Origin: a virus
Virus record (IMG/VR): IMGVR_UViG_3300001450_007752
Span: 1-20,772 of that record
Direction: 5' to 3' (one strand)
DNA: 20,772 bases
In this document: one piece after another, positions 1 through 7,626 of the stretch
Layout of the letters: every line of letters begins with the position of its first letter
How positions within the stretch are numbered: position 1 is the stretch's first letter
The notes under the pieces: generated by a model
What the model was told of the DNA's origin: nothing
Database searches by the model: none
What the model saw: the letters and a program-made list of their open reading frames with translations, nothing else
Made by a program: the position numbers and the translations under genes

Positions 1-350
1 CTAAAGCATGTGAAGATATGTATAACCAGTACGGTAAAGACGGTGATCAAGAAAGAGCAGAAATTGCCTACTCTTTGCAAAAATATTATGAGACACAGTC
101 TAAATTTGAAGCTCGTGAGGATTCTGAGCATATAGAAGATTATGAGACAGTCACTGAGAACTTCGAAAATCAACGCCATCTAAATGTAACTACAAACTCA
201 ACTAGTATGTACTTAACAGAGCAAGTTAGTAAAGATACGCGCAACGGTTCGCAAAATAAAAAATCTTCTAACCAGTCACAAAGCTTTAGAGAGCGTTATA
301 AGCCAAAGACAAGTCATCAGCTAGCTGAGCTACGTCGTTACGGTCTTTAA
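1..350 (+). CDS. 3' end of an unrecognised phage gene (partial)
   Basis: The reading frame is open from the left edge (codons from position 3) to a TAA at 348-350, so this is the C-terminal end of a longer protein or a protein starting at the ATG at 18. The visible 115 residues are hydrophilic and rich in Glu, Asn, Gln, Ser and Tyr. There is an acidic stretch in the middle and a basic tail with RERYKPK and LAELRRYGL. There is no signal peptide, membrane segment or motif that I recognise. It runs toward the minus-strand queC-like gene and is separated from it by a hairpin terminator. Function unknown; it could be a virion or virion-assembly protein, but nothing seen here proves that. Confidence 0.7.
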   Translation, partial: KACEDMYNQYGKDGDQERAEIAYSLQKYYETQSKFEAREDSEHIEDYETVTENFENQRHLNVTTNSTSMYLTEQVSKDTRNGSQNKKSSNQSQSFRERYKPKTSHQLAELRRYGL

Positions 351-370
351 TATACATAGATAATATACAT

Positions 371-404
371 AAAAAAGAGGCATCATATATGACGCCTCTT
401 TTTA
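371..404. terminator. Bidirectional intrinsic terminator between convergent genes
   Basis: A run of A (371-376), then a stem with arms GAGGCATCAT (377-386) and ATGACGCCTC (389-398), then a run of T (399-403). The single internal mismatch is A-C on the plus-strand RNA but becomes a G-U pair on the minus-strand RNA, so the minus-strand hairpin is slightly stronger. The flanking A and T runs give a U tract in both directions. The site serves both the partial gene ending at 350 and the queC-like gene ending at 418. Confidence 0.8.
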
Positions 405-417
405 TTGCCGCTGTAGT

Positions 418-1164
418 TTAAATCTTCTTACAGCCTTTAGCCATATAGACTTCATTTAACTTAGATTGCTGAACGTATTGAATTGGATCTTGATAACCTG
501 CATCAATAAAGCCTTTTACCCTCATACTAGATGAAGGTGTAGTAGCATCAGCTAGACCATCCTTACGGTTAGAGTAACAAGTCCATGTCTTACTAAAGTC
601 TACACCTAACCTTATACCTTCTTCAACGATAGCCTCTTTACTCATAATAAGTAGCGGTGCTTCTATTTGAATACGGTTCTCTCTATTAAGGGCGATTAGA
701 GCATTCATTGAGTCAACAAACTCAACACTACCATCCCAATAACCTGCTAATGAATCTACCTCCGCTGCTCCATACCATACTGTATCAGCACCTTTAGACT
801 CTGCATATGCACATCCTATTGTATTAAACAATTGATTACGGAATGGCACATAGCTAACTGGCTGAGCATCACCTGCCATTTTACTGATATCAGGGTTATC
901 GATATCGGTATTAGTAAGTGACGATGTAGGTGCAAGGTGTTGAATAAATCGAACATCAGCAGTATAGTGATCTACTACTATATCAGGAAACTTACTCTTC
1001 ATCGCATCAATCTGATGCTTTACACAGTCAAGCTCACGTACATGACGTTGACCATAGTTATAGGATATAAGGTAAATTTCCTTAAACCCCCTATCAGCAG
1101 CCATATGCAATAGCACAACACTATCCATACCACCACTTATTGATAATACTAACTTTTTATCCAT
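418..1164 (-). CDS. queC: QueC-like 7-cyano-7-deazaguanine synthase, zinc site degenerate
   Basis: The 248-aa protein has the QueC layout. An ATP-pyrophosphatase P-loop SGGMDS lies at residues 10-15, then VPFRNQLF near 106-113 and YGAAEVDSLAGY...EFVDSMNAL near 131-155. The C-terminal TWTCY (193-197) is followed by RVKGFIDAGYQDP. QueC converts 7-carboxy-7-deazaguanine through the amide (ADG) to preQ0 using ATP and ammonia; phages use this path for 7-deazaguanine DNA modification. Oddly, only the first cysteine (C196) of the usual Cys-x(n)-CGxCxxC zinc site remains. The segment 204-216 has Leu, Ala, Thr and Ser where the other three belong. No FolE, QueD, QueE or DpdA gene is in the window. It lies downstream of uvsX on the same strand. 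Family assignment is firm; the exact product (preQ0, ADG or another substrate) is uncertain. Confidence 0.85.
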   Translation of the reverse strand: MDKKLVLSISGGMDSVVLLHMAADRGFKEIYLISYNYGQRHVRELDCVKHQIDAMKSKFPDIVVDHYTADVRFIQHLAPTSSLTNTDIDNPDISKMAGDAQPVSYVPFRNQLFNTIGCAYAESKGADTVWYGAAEVDSLAGYWDGSVEFVDSMNALIALNRENRIQIEAPLLIMSKEAIVEEGIRLGVDFSKTWTCYSNRKDGLADATTPSSSMRVKGFIDAGYQDPIQYVQQSKLNEVYMAKGCKKI

Positions 1165-1265
1165 TCTATATAACCTGCTTGTTGTAAATCTATAATAATC
1201 TCTGCAGTATGAATTATAGTATTCAATACTAACAATGCAATTATAATTTTAGTACTAGTTCTCAT
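1149..1265 (-). CDS. Possible small membrane peptide between uvsX and queC
   Basis: A 38-codon ATG frame starts 11 nt inside the end of uvsX and ends 16 nt inside the start of the queC-like gene, filling the only gap between them. The peptide has one hydrophobic stretch (KIIIALLVLNTIIHTAEIII, residues 6-25) that could span a membrane, then a short polar tail. There is no clear Shine-Dalgarno site, so translation would depend on coupling to uvsX. A longer version of the same frame reaches back to 1343 but is only a shadow of uvsX. It may be a real coupled microprotein or a chance frame in AT-rich DNA. Confidence 0.3.
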   Translation of the reverse strand: MRTSTKIIIALLVLNTIIHTAEIIIDLQQAGYIEWIKS

Positions 1266-2394
1266 CTGAAATAAGGTCTGATAACGGTTTTGGTTTTGCT
1301 TTAACCTCTTCAACTTCATCTGGTAGTTCTTCATCTTCTTCATTAGAGTAAGACCACACTTTACCGATACGATCTTCTACAACTGGTAGAATAATATTCT
1401 CCCAAAGTTCCTTATCCTTACGCCAGTTCTTATAATACCCTAATTTCTTACCGTTTGGTAGCTGATATGTTGCACCTGTACTAATAACAGCACCAACTCC
1501 AACAGCTAAATCGATCATACCATAGTATCTGTCTAGTCCTGATGCAAATGATAGGTACATTTCACCTTCTAGATACTGTTTAATGAATCTATTTTTACGA
1601 GTAAGAGCTCTAATGATAATACCTGCATAGTTTTTCTGAGCTACAGCAGTTTCACCATCCATAGTCTTACCACCGTCTGACTTAACTGGTTTACGCGCTA
1701 GTTGAATAGTAACAGATGGAAGATATACACATGATTTACCACCTGGCATGTTCTTCTCAATAGAAGGAAACAACGCTGCTGGGTTATCATACACGTGATT
1801 AGTACAAAGAATAGTAGTCTGGGTAACTGCGCCTAGATTAGTACAAGTCTGCATAAGAGACTTCATAGCACGAGCATTAGTACCCATATCTGTTGAAGTG
1901 CTATCCTTACCCATACGTGCTAGAGATAGTTCTGATTGCAAATTACCAAGTGAATCAATGGCTATGATAAATTTACCTTCAAGTCCCTTTTCTTTAACTG
2001 AAGTAAGGAACTTATACAACGCATTACGTGTTTGTTCAATACTTATACAAGGTACATATTTGACATTCTTAACATCAAGCCCAAGTCTTTCAGCTCCTTC
2101 AGGGTCGATAGCATTTTCAGTATCGAATATAACAGGAATAAGACCTTCTTTCTGAGCAGCTGCTAGTATTTTCATTACAAATAACGACTTACCTGTCATT
2201 GATTCACCAGCTAACATAGTAACTCGGCCTTTTGGTATACCACCATGAATAGAGCCTGATACAATTGCATTGAGAACATAAGAACCGGTATCGATCCAAC
2301 CACCGACACGGCTTAATGTACTATCTGATAGATAGGTTGCAAACGGATTTATACTATCGATATCATCGAGAGCTTTTTTAACGTCTTTTTCCAT
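1255..2394 (-). CDS. uvsX: UvsX RecA-like recombinase
   Basis: The 379-aa protein has the phage UvsX form of the RecA fold. Near residues 29-41 is RVGGWIDTGSYVLN, like the N-terminal core entry of T4 UvsX. A Walker A loop GESMTGKS lies at 63-70, DTENAIDPEGAERLG at 91-105, and Walker B FIIAIDS at 142-148. It ends in an acidic tail rich in Glu and Asp. UvsX coats single-stranded DNA and drives strand exchange, D-loop formation and recombination-dependent replication. Its mediator UvsY and the helicase UvsW are encoded at the other end of this window. The ATG at 2392-2394 follows a perfect TATAAT at 2401-2406 by 6 nt. No Shine-Dalgarno site is evident, so the message may be nearly leaderless. 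It may be cotranscribed with the queC-like gene. Confidence 0.95.
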   Translation of the reverse strand: MEKDVKKALDDIDSINPFATYLSDSTLSRVGGWIDTGSYVLNAIVSGSIHGGIPKGRVTMLAGESMTGKSLFVMKILAAAQKEGLIPVIFDTENAIDPEGAERLGLDVKNVKYVPCISIEQTRNALYKFLTSVKEKGLEGKFIIAIDSLGNLQSELSLARMGKDSTSTDMGTNARAMKSLMQTCTNLGAVTQTTILCTNHVYDNPAALFPSIEKNMPGGKSCVYLPSVTIQLARKPVKSDGGKTMDGETAVAQKNYAGIIIRALTRKNRFIKQYLEGEMYLSFASGLDRYYGMIDLAVGVGAVISTGATYQLPNGKKLGYYKNWRKDKELWENIILPVVEDRIGKVWSYSNEEDEELPDEVEEVKAKPKPLSDLISDEN

Positions 2395-2400
2395 AAATTT

Positions 2401-2406
2401 ATTATA
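2401..2406 (-). promoter_or_regulatory. -10 box before uvsX
   Basis: On the minus strand TATAAT ends 6 nt before the uvsX ATG, the same short distance seen at the other unit heads. No TTG-type -35 box sits 16 bp upstream, because that space is taken by the terminator hairpin at 2420-2449. It could be an activator-dependent promoter or chance in AT-rich DNA. Confidence 0.35.
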
Positions 2407-2409
2407 TAC

Positions 2410-2449
2410 TAAGATAACAAAACCTCCAGAGAATAATCCCTGGAGGTTT
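2410..2449 (-). terminator. Intrinsic terminator or attenuator upstream of uvsX
   Basis: A perfect 10-bp stem (AAACCTCCAG at 2420-2429 pairing with CTGGAGGTTT at 2440-2449) has a 10-nt loop. On the minus-strand RNA it is followed by UUUUGUUAUCUU. It lies between the small gene ending at 2468 and uvsX, so it would end the first transcript or let only part of it read into uvsX. Confidence 0.7.
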
Positions 2450-2467
2450 GAGTCATTCTAACTTAAT

Positions 2468-2818
2468 TTAATCGTCAAACAATTTAACTACGTTCGGCTC
2501 ACCGGCGGCATCTGATTGTGTTACAGGTGGTTGTGGGTTGTTAATGTTATTATACTGTTGAATAATACGATCATCGAGATCGACATCTGAGAGTACAATA
2601 GATGATTTAGTAAACGTCCAATTGTTCTTTTCTTTATCTGTTAAGAACTCCATAAAGATATATGGAAACGATTGAACCTGTAGTTGACCATTTTCGGCAT
2701 TAGGTTGTGTATGAATAATGACCGGGTTATTAATAGTAACTGTGGTATCTGTCTCTTCAACCGACTTTCCAACAACTGTCCTACCAATATGATCGTTAAT
2801 TGTAATAATATCTGACAT
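2468..2818 (-). CDS. Small conserved-looking phage protein, function unknown
   Basis: A 116-aa acidic protein. The N-terminal half reads as short beta strands (IITINDHIGRTVVGKSV, TTVTINNPVIIHTQPN, LQVQSFPYIFMEFL). The C-terminal part is polar and loop-like, rich in Asn, Pro and Gln, and ends in VVKLFDD. From memory the N-terminal pattern resembles small proteins of marine T4-like phages, perhaps with an Sm-like beta-barrel, but I cannot name a family. It is the first gene of the minus-strand unit reading toward uvsX, and a terminator follows it. A TTGAAA-N16-TAATAT promoter ends 6 nt before its ATG. There is no signal peptide or membrane segment. Confidence 0.75.
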   Translation of the reverse strand: MSDIITINDHIGRTVVGKSVEETDTTVTINNPVIIHTQPNAENGQLQVQSFPYIFMEFLTDKEKNNWTFTKSSIVLSDVDLDDRIIQQYNNINNPQPPVTQSDAAGEPNVVKLFDD

Positions 2819-2824
2819 ATGTAT

Positions 2825-2852
2825 ATATTAGCTGATTTTTTTTGGTTTTCAA
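2825..2852 (-). promoter_or_regulatory. Sigma70-like promoter for the 2468-2818 gene
   Basis: On the minus strand, TTGAAA (2847-2852), a 16-bp spacer and TAATAT (2825-2830). The -10 box ends 6 nt before the ATG at 2816-2818, so the transcript would start at or next to the start codon. A run of eight A lies in the spacer. Confidence 0.45.
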
Positions 2853-2855
2853 CTA

Positions 2856-2883
2856 TTGTTTTTTTATTTTTTTGAACTAATTA
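2856..2883 (+). promoter_or_regulatory. Putative promoter of the glycosyltransferase operon
   Basis: TTGTTT (2856-2861), a 16-bp spacer that is almost all T, and TAATTA (2878-2883), ending 6 nt before the ATG at 2890. The boxes match consensus only weakly. However, the spacing and the distance to the start codon repeat those of the other promoters here, and the operon needs a start in this 71-bp divergent gap. It stands back to back with the promoter at 2825-2852. Confidence 0.4.
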
Positions 2884-2889
2884 ACGTAT

Positions 2890-4155
2890 ATGAGTCCTTA
2901 TAAAGGTAAGACAGTGTTTGTTCAAATAGCAGCGTATAGAGATAAGGAACTTTTACCTACTCTTAAAGATATGTTAGATAAAGCTGACGAGTCAGATACC
3001 TTACGTATCTGTATTGCTTGGCAACATAGTAAAAAAGATGAATGGGATCAACTAGATGAATACTTACTTGATGATAGGTTTACTATTATTGATTTAGACG
3101 CTGCAAAATCCAAAGGAGCGTGTTGGGCTCGTAATTTAATACAGCAAGAATACAAGAAGGAGGATTTTACGTTACAAATAGACTCACATCATAGGTTTGT
3201 AGAAGGTTGGGATACTATTCTTAAGAATACATTCTACTCTTTACAGTTATCTGGTGTTAAAAAGCCTTTACTTACAGGATACTTACCATCTTATGATCCA
3301 GAAACAGAAGAAAAGCTTGACGAGCCGTGGAGATTAAGATATCAACGCTTCGCTCCAGAAGGTCCATTACACACTATACCTGAAACTATACCTGATTGGA
3401 AAGATCACACTGGACCAGTACGTGCAAGATTCTATTCTGGCCACTTCTGCTTTACTTTAGGTAAGTTTTCAAAAGAAGTACAGCACGATCCTAAATTATA
3501 TTTTCATGGTGAGGAGATAACTATCGCTGTTAGAGCATTTACACATGGTTATGATTTATTTCACATGCATAAACCTATTATGTGGCACCATTACCACAGA
3601 AGCGGAAGTTCAAAACACTGGGATGACCATAAACAGTGGGTAAAACTAAACAAAAAGTCCTATGCGCGTGTACGGAAGCTATTAGGTATTAACGGAGAAG
3701 AGTTGCAACCTAATGAAATTGGTGGTTATGGTTTAGGTGAAGTAAGATCCTTAGATGACTATGAGAGATATGCTGGAATCCGCTTTAGCGATAAGGGTGT
3801 TCAGCAATATACCCATGATAATTTTTACCCGCCCAACCCTATAATCAAAAAAGGTTATGATGAGTCTTTCTTGAACATGTTTAAGTTTTGTGTTGATGTA
3901 AATAAAAGCAGTCTTAACGGTGAGGAAGATTTTGTGTTCTGGGCTTTAGCTTTTGAAGATGAGGATGGTAATGAAATGTACAGAAAAGACGTAACTGATA
4001 CAGAGATTAAAAATTCATATAATAGTGAGACTGACGCTTATCAAATTTGGCGTGAGTTTACAACAAAGGAGTTACCTTATAAATGGATCGTATGGCCACA
4101 GTCTAAAAAGAATGGTTGGCTAGATAGAATAGAAGGAATTATTAATAATGGATAA
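2890..4155 (+). CDS. GT60-like (Skp1 GlcNAc-transferase type) glycosyltransferase, copy 1
   Basis: The 421-aa protein begins with a GT-A sugar-transferase fold: FVQIAAYRDKELLPTLKDML at residues 9-28, then KGACWARNLIQ and QIDSHHRF. The last is the DxH form of the metal-binding DxD motif used by the GlcNAc (GT60) family. Further family blocks are ARFYSGHFCF, FHGEEITIAVRAFTHGYDLF and HKPIMWHHYHR. The founding enzyme moves GlcNAc onto hydroxyproline of Skp1. After about residue 300 there is an extra C-terminal region ending in WPQSKKNGWLDRIEG, also present in the next protein. It is the first gene of the plus-strand operon and overlaps the next by 8 nt. No signal peptide is seen, so it probably acts in the cytoplasm. 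Acceptor and donor are not determined. Confidence 0.85.
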   Translation: MSPYKGKTVFVQIAAYRDKELLPTLKDMLDKADESDTLRICIAWQHSKKDEWDQLDEYLLDDRFTIIDLDAAKSKGACWARNLIQQEYKKEDFTLQIDSHHRFVEGWDTILKNTFYSLQLSGVKKPLLTGYLPSYDPETEEKLDEPWRLRYQRFAPEGPLHTIPETIPDWKDHTGPVRARFYSGHFCFTLGKFSKEVQHDPKLYFHGEEITIAVRAFTHGYDLFHMHKPIMWHHYHRSGSSKHWDDHKQWVKLNKKSYARVRKLLGINGEELQPNEIGGYGLGEVRSLDDYERYAGIRFSDKGVQQYTHDNFYPPNPIIKKGYDESFLNMFKFCVDVNKSSLNGEEDFVFWALAFEDEDGNEMYRKDVTDTEIKNSYNSETDAYQIWREFTTKELPYKWIVWPQSKKNGWLDRIEGIINNG

Positions 4156-5389
4156 AAGAACGATTTTACTTCACCTACCCGCTTATAGAGATCCTGAGTT
4201 AATACCGACAATAAAGGATGCTTTAAACAATGCAGAGTTTCCAGAAAGAATACACTTCGGTATTTGCTTGCAATATAATCCAGATGATGGTTTTGATGAT
4301 TTATCTGAATATGAGAAAGATAAGCGCTTTAAGATAAAAAAAATACACTATACAAAAGCTAAAGGTCTACCATACGCTCGAACCTTAATTAATGATAAGT
4401 TACTTACTGATGAAGATTATGTGTGTCAATTAGACTCTCATCATAGATTTAGTAAAAACTGGGATAGTACTTTAATATCTTGGCATGATGAATTAGTTAA
4501 CGAAGGGTATAACCCAATTATAGGTGGTTATTCACCTATGTATAACCCATATAATGATCCTGAAGAACGAGTGAAGGAACCTTGGATGTCTTTGGCTGGT
4601 TGCTTCTACCCTTTCGGGACTATCTTTATTAGACCTGGTGGTATACCCAATTGGCAAGATCTTAAATCACCTATACCTGCAAGATTCTTAAGCGGTCATT
4701 TCGCTTTCGGAACTAATAAGTGGGCGAAGGAGGTTAGACACGATCCAAATATTTTCTTTGCGGGGGAAGAACTAAATCTTTCGGTTAGATCTTTTACTTA
4801 CGGTTATGATCTATTTCATCCACATAAAGTGGTTATATGGCATGCTACTATGAGAGAAGAACGAAGTGGAATGCTAGTTTGGGATGATCAACACAAGAGG
4901 GGCGATGATCAGTGGTGGAAGGGTAATGATGTAGCACGTTCAAGAATAAGGCAGTTGTTAGGTGTAGAGGATAATGGGCATAATTTAGGTGATTATGGTC
5001 TTGGTACAAAAAGAACACTTCGCGATTATGAAGTTTACTCGGGTATAAATTTTAAAAATCGCGCATTTCAACAGCATACTATTGACAACAACCTTCCACC
5101 TAATCCTAAAGATAGTCCGTGGAAAAATTCTTATTATCATTTAGTAAATATAACACCTGATATTTTACCTGGTAAGGATTACGAGCATATTTTAGTTTCT
5201 TTTGATGATATAGAAGGTAAAGGTATACATCAAACATACATTGCTGATGATAGATTAGTACAGTTTTTACAGGGTAGCACTATTCACTATGAAGAGATGT
5301 TTTGCACACCTAATAAGCCAGTTAAAGTTGTATATTGGGGTTTTTCGAAAACAAAGGGCTGGGCAGAAAGGGTAGAATTTAGTTTATGA
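4148..5389 (+). CDS. GT60-like (Skp1 GlcNAc-transferase type) glycosyltransferase, copy 2
   Basis: The 413-aa tandem paralogue of the preceding protein shows the same blocks in the same order. These are LLHLPAYRDPELIPTIKDAL near the N-terminus, AKGLPYARTLI, QLDSHHRF, ARFLSGHFAF, FFAGEELNLSVRSFTYGYDLF and HKVVIWHA. It has the same extra C-terminal region ending in WGFSKTKGWAERVEFSL. Clear divergence between the copies suggests an old duplication and different acceptors or sugars. A purine-rich AGAAGGA about 10 nt upstream could serve as a ribosome site. Its ATG lies inside the end of copy 1, and its stop overlaps the next gene by 4 nt (ATGA), so translation is probably coupled. Confidence 0.85.
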   Translation: MDKRTILLHLPAYRDPELIPTIKDALNNAEFPERIHFGICLQYNPDDGFDDLSEYEKDKRFKIKKIHYTKAKGLPYARTLINDKLLTDEDYVCQLDSHHRFSKNWDSTLISWHDELVNEGYNPIIGGYSPMYNPYNDPEERVKEPWMSLAGCFYPFGTIFIRPGGIPNWQDLKSPIPARFLSGHFAFGTNKWAKEVRHDPNIFFAGEELNLSVRSFTYGYDLFHPHKVVIWHATMREERSGMLVWDDQHKRGDDQWWKGNDVARSRIRQLLGVEDNGHNLGDYGLGTKRTLRDYEVYSGINFKNRAFQQHTIDNNLPPNPKDSPWKNSYYHLVNITPDILPGKDYEHILVSFDDIEGKGIHQTYIADDRLVQFLQGSTIHYEEMFCTPNKPVKVVYWGFSKTKGWAERVEFSL

Positions 5390-6117
5390 GTATAAAGGTA
5401 AGTAATAATAAATTAGCTGATATAGGCAGATATATAAATTTAAATAAGAGGAAAGATAGAAACGATTATTTTAAGAATCAATTACTAAATACAGGTGTAA
5501 CCGGTGTTAATCGAAAATCTGCTAAGGATAGTAACTATGGGGGTGTTAGTGGTTTAATTGAAACCACGTTTGATCTCTATAAAGAATTTCTTGAGACTGG
5601 TCAAGATACTATGGTGGTTTTTGAGGATGATTGTAAGTTTTTAAAAACGTTTAAAGAAAATAGTCAACAAATATGTGCAGATATTTTAAATACAGAGTGG
5701 GATATATTTTGGCTTGGTGGCCATAACAGAAAGCCGGTAAGGTATATTGGTAATAACTGCTGTCAGGTATCATCAATTAATTACGCGCAATCGTATATTA
5801 TATCTAAAAATTTCGCTGAATCATTAGTTGCAGCATTTTCAACGTTAGATAAGCAATATGTAGATATATTTGATGTTCATCATGCAGGTATCGATGAAGT
5901 TTTATGTTTATATGCATATAGTAAGGAGTTAGTTAGAGATGCTATACCAACTGGATTTTATAATTTAGATCAGCCATTAGATAAATATAAACCAAAGTAT
6001 CGAGCGTTATGTTATAAAGAACCACTTACAACTCAAGTTAACGATACATCAGACATAACTCATGTAGAAACATCACTCGATGAGTGGTTAGCTTTACCAT
6101 ACAATATTGAAAAATGA
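5386..6117 (+). CDS. GT25-like glycosyltransferase
   Basis: The 243-aa protein has the hallmarks of family GT25: RYINLNKRKDRNDYF near residues 15-29, GVSGLIETTFDLYKEFL, then MVVFEDDCKF (the EDD metal site), DIFWLGG and YAQSYIISKNFAESL. GT25 includes bacterial lipooligosaccharide galactosyltransferases (LgtB type) and the collagen hydroxylysine galactosyltransferases. The length is close to the bacterial members. The sugar and acceptor cannot be read from the sequence. It is linked by ATGA overlaps to both neighbours and has no good Shine-Dalgarno site. The DNA here looks more AT-rich than the replication genes; one 60-base row counted by hand was about 22% GC against 38% for a row in the polymerase gene. 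Confidence 0.8.
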   Translation: MSIKVSNNKLADIGRYINLNKRKDRNDYFKNQLLNTGVTGVNRKSAKDSNYGGVSGLIETTFDLYKEFLETGQDTMVVFEDDCKFLKTFKENSQQICADILNTEWDIFWLGGHNRKPVRYIGNNCCQVSSINYAQSYIISKNFAESLVAAFSTLDKQYVDIFDVHHAGIDEVLCLYAYSKELVRDAIPTGFYNLDQPLDKYKPKYRALCYKEPLTTQVNDTSDITHVETSLDEWLALPYNIEK

Positions 6118-6836
6118 AAATACTTACAACAACATGGTCTTACGAGGATAAGTTTGATATAACATCTACTACTTTATGGAAATCATTTATAAAAAACAAT
6201 AAAGCGGATGACTTCATACATATACACTATAATCGTAAACAATTTGATACACTAGAACAGGAATTTAAACAGCGGTTTGACTATCAGTATGAATATATCT
6301 TATATAAGATTTTTTTAATGAAGGACTTTGTTAAAAACAACGTACATGATGATATAATTTTTTGTGATGCAACTGATACTGCATGTTTATATTGTATTGA
6401 TAATATTAAACCAACGGAAGACGGTATTATGTTCTCGCGAGAAATTAGTCAATACCCTAGTTCATTAGGTGATTGGGGAGATGAAGCACAATGGCAACAG
6501 AATCAAATAAATAACAAAATATTTTTAAATGCAGGGTTATTTGTATCTTCTACCGAAAATTATATAAAATTACTAGATAGCGTTATTGATAATATTTTAG
6601 TTAAAGATTTAAAATCTTTTGGCGGTGATCAGGGAGTATACACTTACCACTATTTATTAAAACATAATCCAGAAATAGTTTTAGATGAAAATAGTAATAT
6701 ATTCTTATCTACCTTTAATAGAAATATTGAACACTTTAAGAAAGAAGAACTACCTTGCTTTATACATGACAACGGTTTCGATTATGGCTCACCACGTTTT
6801 ATAGAAAACTTTAATTTAATTTCAAATGAAAAGTAA
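6114..6836 (+). CDS. PLOD-type GT-A glycosyltransferase, copy 1
   Basis: The 240-aa protein follows the order of motifs in the glycosyltransferase domain of procollagen lysyl hydroxylases (PLOD/LH3). It has MKILTTTW at the start, YKIFLMKDFV near 64-73, IIFCDATD near 81-88 (metal-binding acidic motif), IFLNAGLFVSS, GGDQGVYTYHYL, NIFLSTFN and a final CFIHDNG. In LH3 and the mimivirus enzyme L230 this kind of domain glucosylates galactosyl-hydroxylysine. Only the transferase domain is present; there is no hydroxylase domain. It is a distant paralogue of the gene at 7623. It overlaps the upstream stop by 4 nt and the next gene by 11 nt. Confidence 0.7.
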   Translation: MKILTTTWSYEDKFDITSTTLWKSFIKNNKADDFIHIHYNRKQFDTLEQEFKQRFDYQYEYILYKIFLMKDFVKNNVHDDIIFCDATDTACLYCIDNIKPTEDGIMFSREISQYPSSLGDWGDEAQWQQNQINNKIFLNAGLFVSSTENYIKLLDSVIDNILVKDLKSFGGDQGVYTYHYLLKHNPEIVLDENSNIFLSTFNRNIEHFKKEELPCFIHDNGFDYGSPRFIENFNLISNEK

Positions 6837-7626
6837 AATAGTATTTACTATAACTGCTAAAGGTGAAAAAATAAGAGGTGATCTTTTGCATCTATTAAAT
6901 GATTTAAGAAATTTAGATCTACCAGTTTTTGTTTTGACTGATTTATCTATAGACTTAGATTATTTAAGATATGATAATGTACAACTAGTTGAGTGTAAAA
7001 AGAAGTGGTCAGATTTTGATAAACATGTAATAGTAAAGTATGCTTTTAATCATACAGATGCAGAGTATGTTTATAGTTTAGATGCAGATAGTCGATTTGT
7101 AAATTACAGGCCGGAAAAATTTAACAAACAATCATTTTTAACGTTATTAGATAGTATTAGTTTTGATGTTTTATGTTCATGGGATTTAGGTGAAAAAACA
7201 AACGCGGAGTGGCATTTAAGACCTGTTAATCCAAATGAGCATCGTGAGACTGGTATGCGTTATTATAATTATGGGTTTGATTCTGTAATAAAATTTTTAC
7301 GTAATGATTTACCTAATTACAATAAATCTATAAAAGAATCTAACCCACACTTACCTTTAGAAAATGCTATGATTTTTAAGCGGAGTTTAAAATTGTTTGA
7401 GTATTTGGATAATTTATTAAAACTAAATAAAATTATAGTAAAGGAGCATGAGTTATGTGGTAGAGATACCGGACCCAGCACTGGATTTGCAATGGCTTTA
7501 TATGTAGATAAATATGATATCAATATACATATATCACCTATTGCTTGTCAATTTTTTTCACCTAACTTCGTAAATGAAATGCCTCTCTGGAATGTATATC
7601 CTAAAAATTATAACATATACGTATGA
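6826..7626 (+). CDS. GT-A fold glycosyltransferase, family uncertain
   Basis: The 266-aa protein has a GT-A pattern: FTITAKGEKIRGDLLHLLNDL at the N-terminus, then PVFVLTD. A beta strand leads into YVYSLDADSRF, a DxD metal site near residues 85-87. The C-terminal half contains GRDTGPSTGFAMALYVDKY and ends with a hydrophobic PLWNVYPKNYNIYV. The overall layout recalls GT6- or GT8-like enzymes, but I cannot fix the family. There is no signal peptide. It lies between the two PLOD-like genes and overlaps both, so it is surely part of the same translation-coupled operon. Confidence 0.65.
   Translation: MKSKIVFTITAKGEKIRGDLLHLLNDLRNLDLPVFVLTDLSIDLDYLRYDNVQLVECKKKWSDFDKHVIVKYAFNHTDAEYVYSLDADSRFVNYRPEKFNKQSFLTLLDSISFDVLCSWDLGEKTNAEWHLRPVNPNEHRETGMRYYNYGFDSVIKFLRNDLPNYNKSIKESNPHLPLENAMIFKRSLKLFEYLDNLLKLNKIIVKEHELCGRDTGPSTGFAMALYVDKYDINIHISPIACQFFSPNFVNEMPLWNVYPKNYNIYV

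Noticed and set aside
1149-1343. 64-codon version of the small frame between uvsX and queC
   Set aside because: Its first 26 codons are only an alternative frame of the acidic uvsX tail; only the part from 1265 is kept as a candidate.
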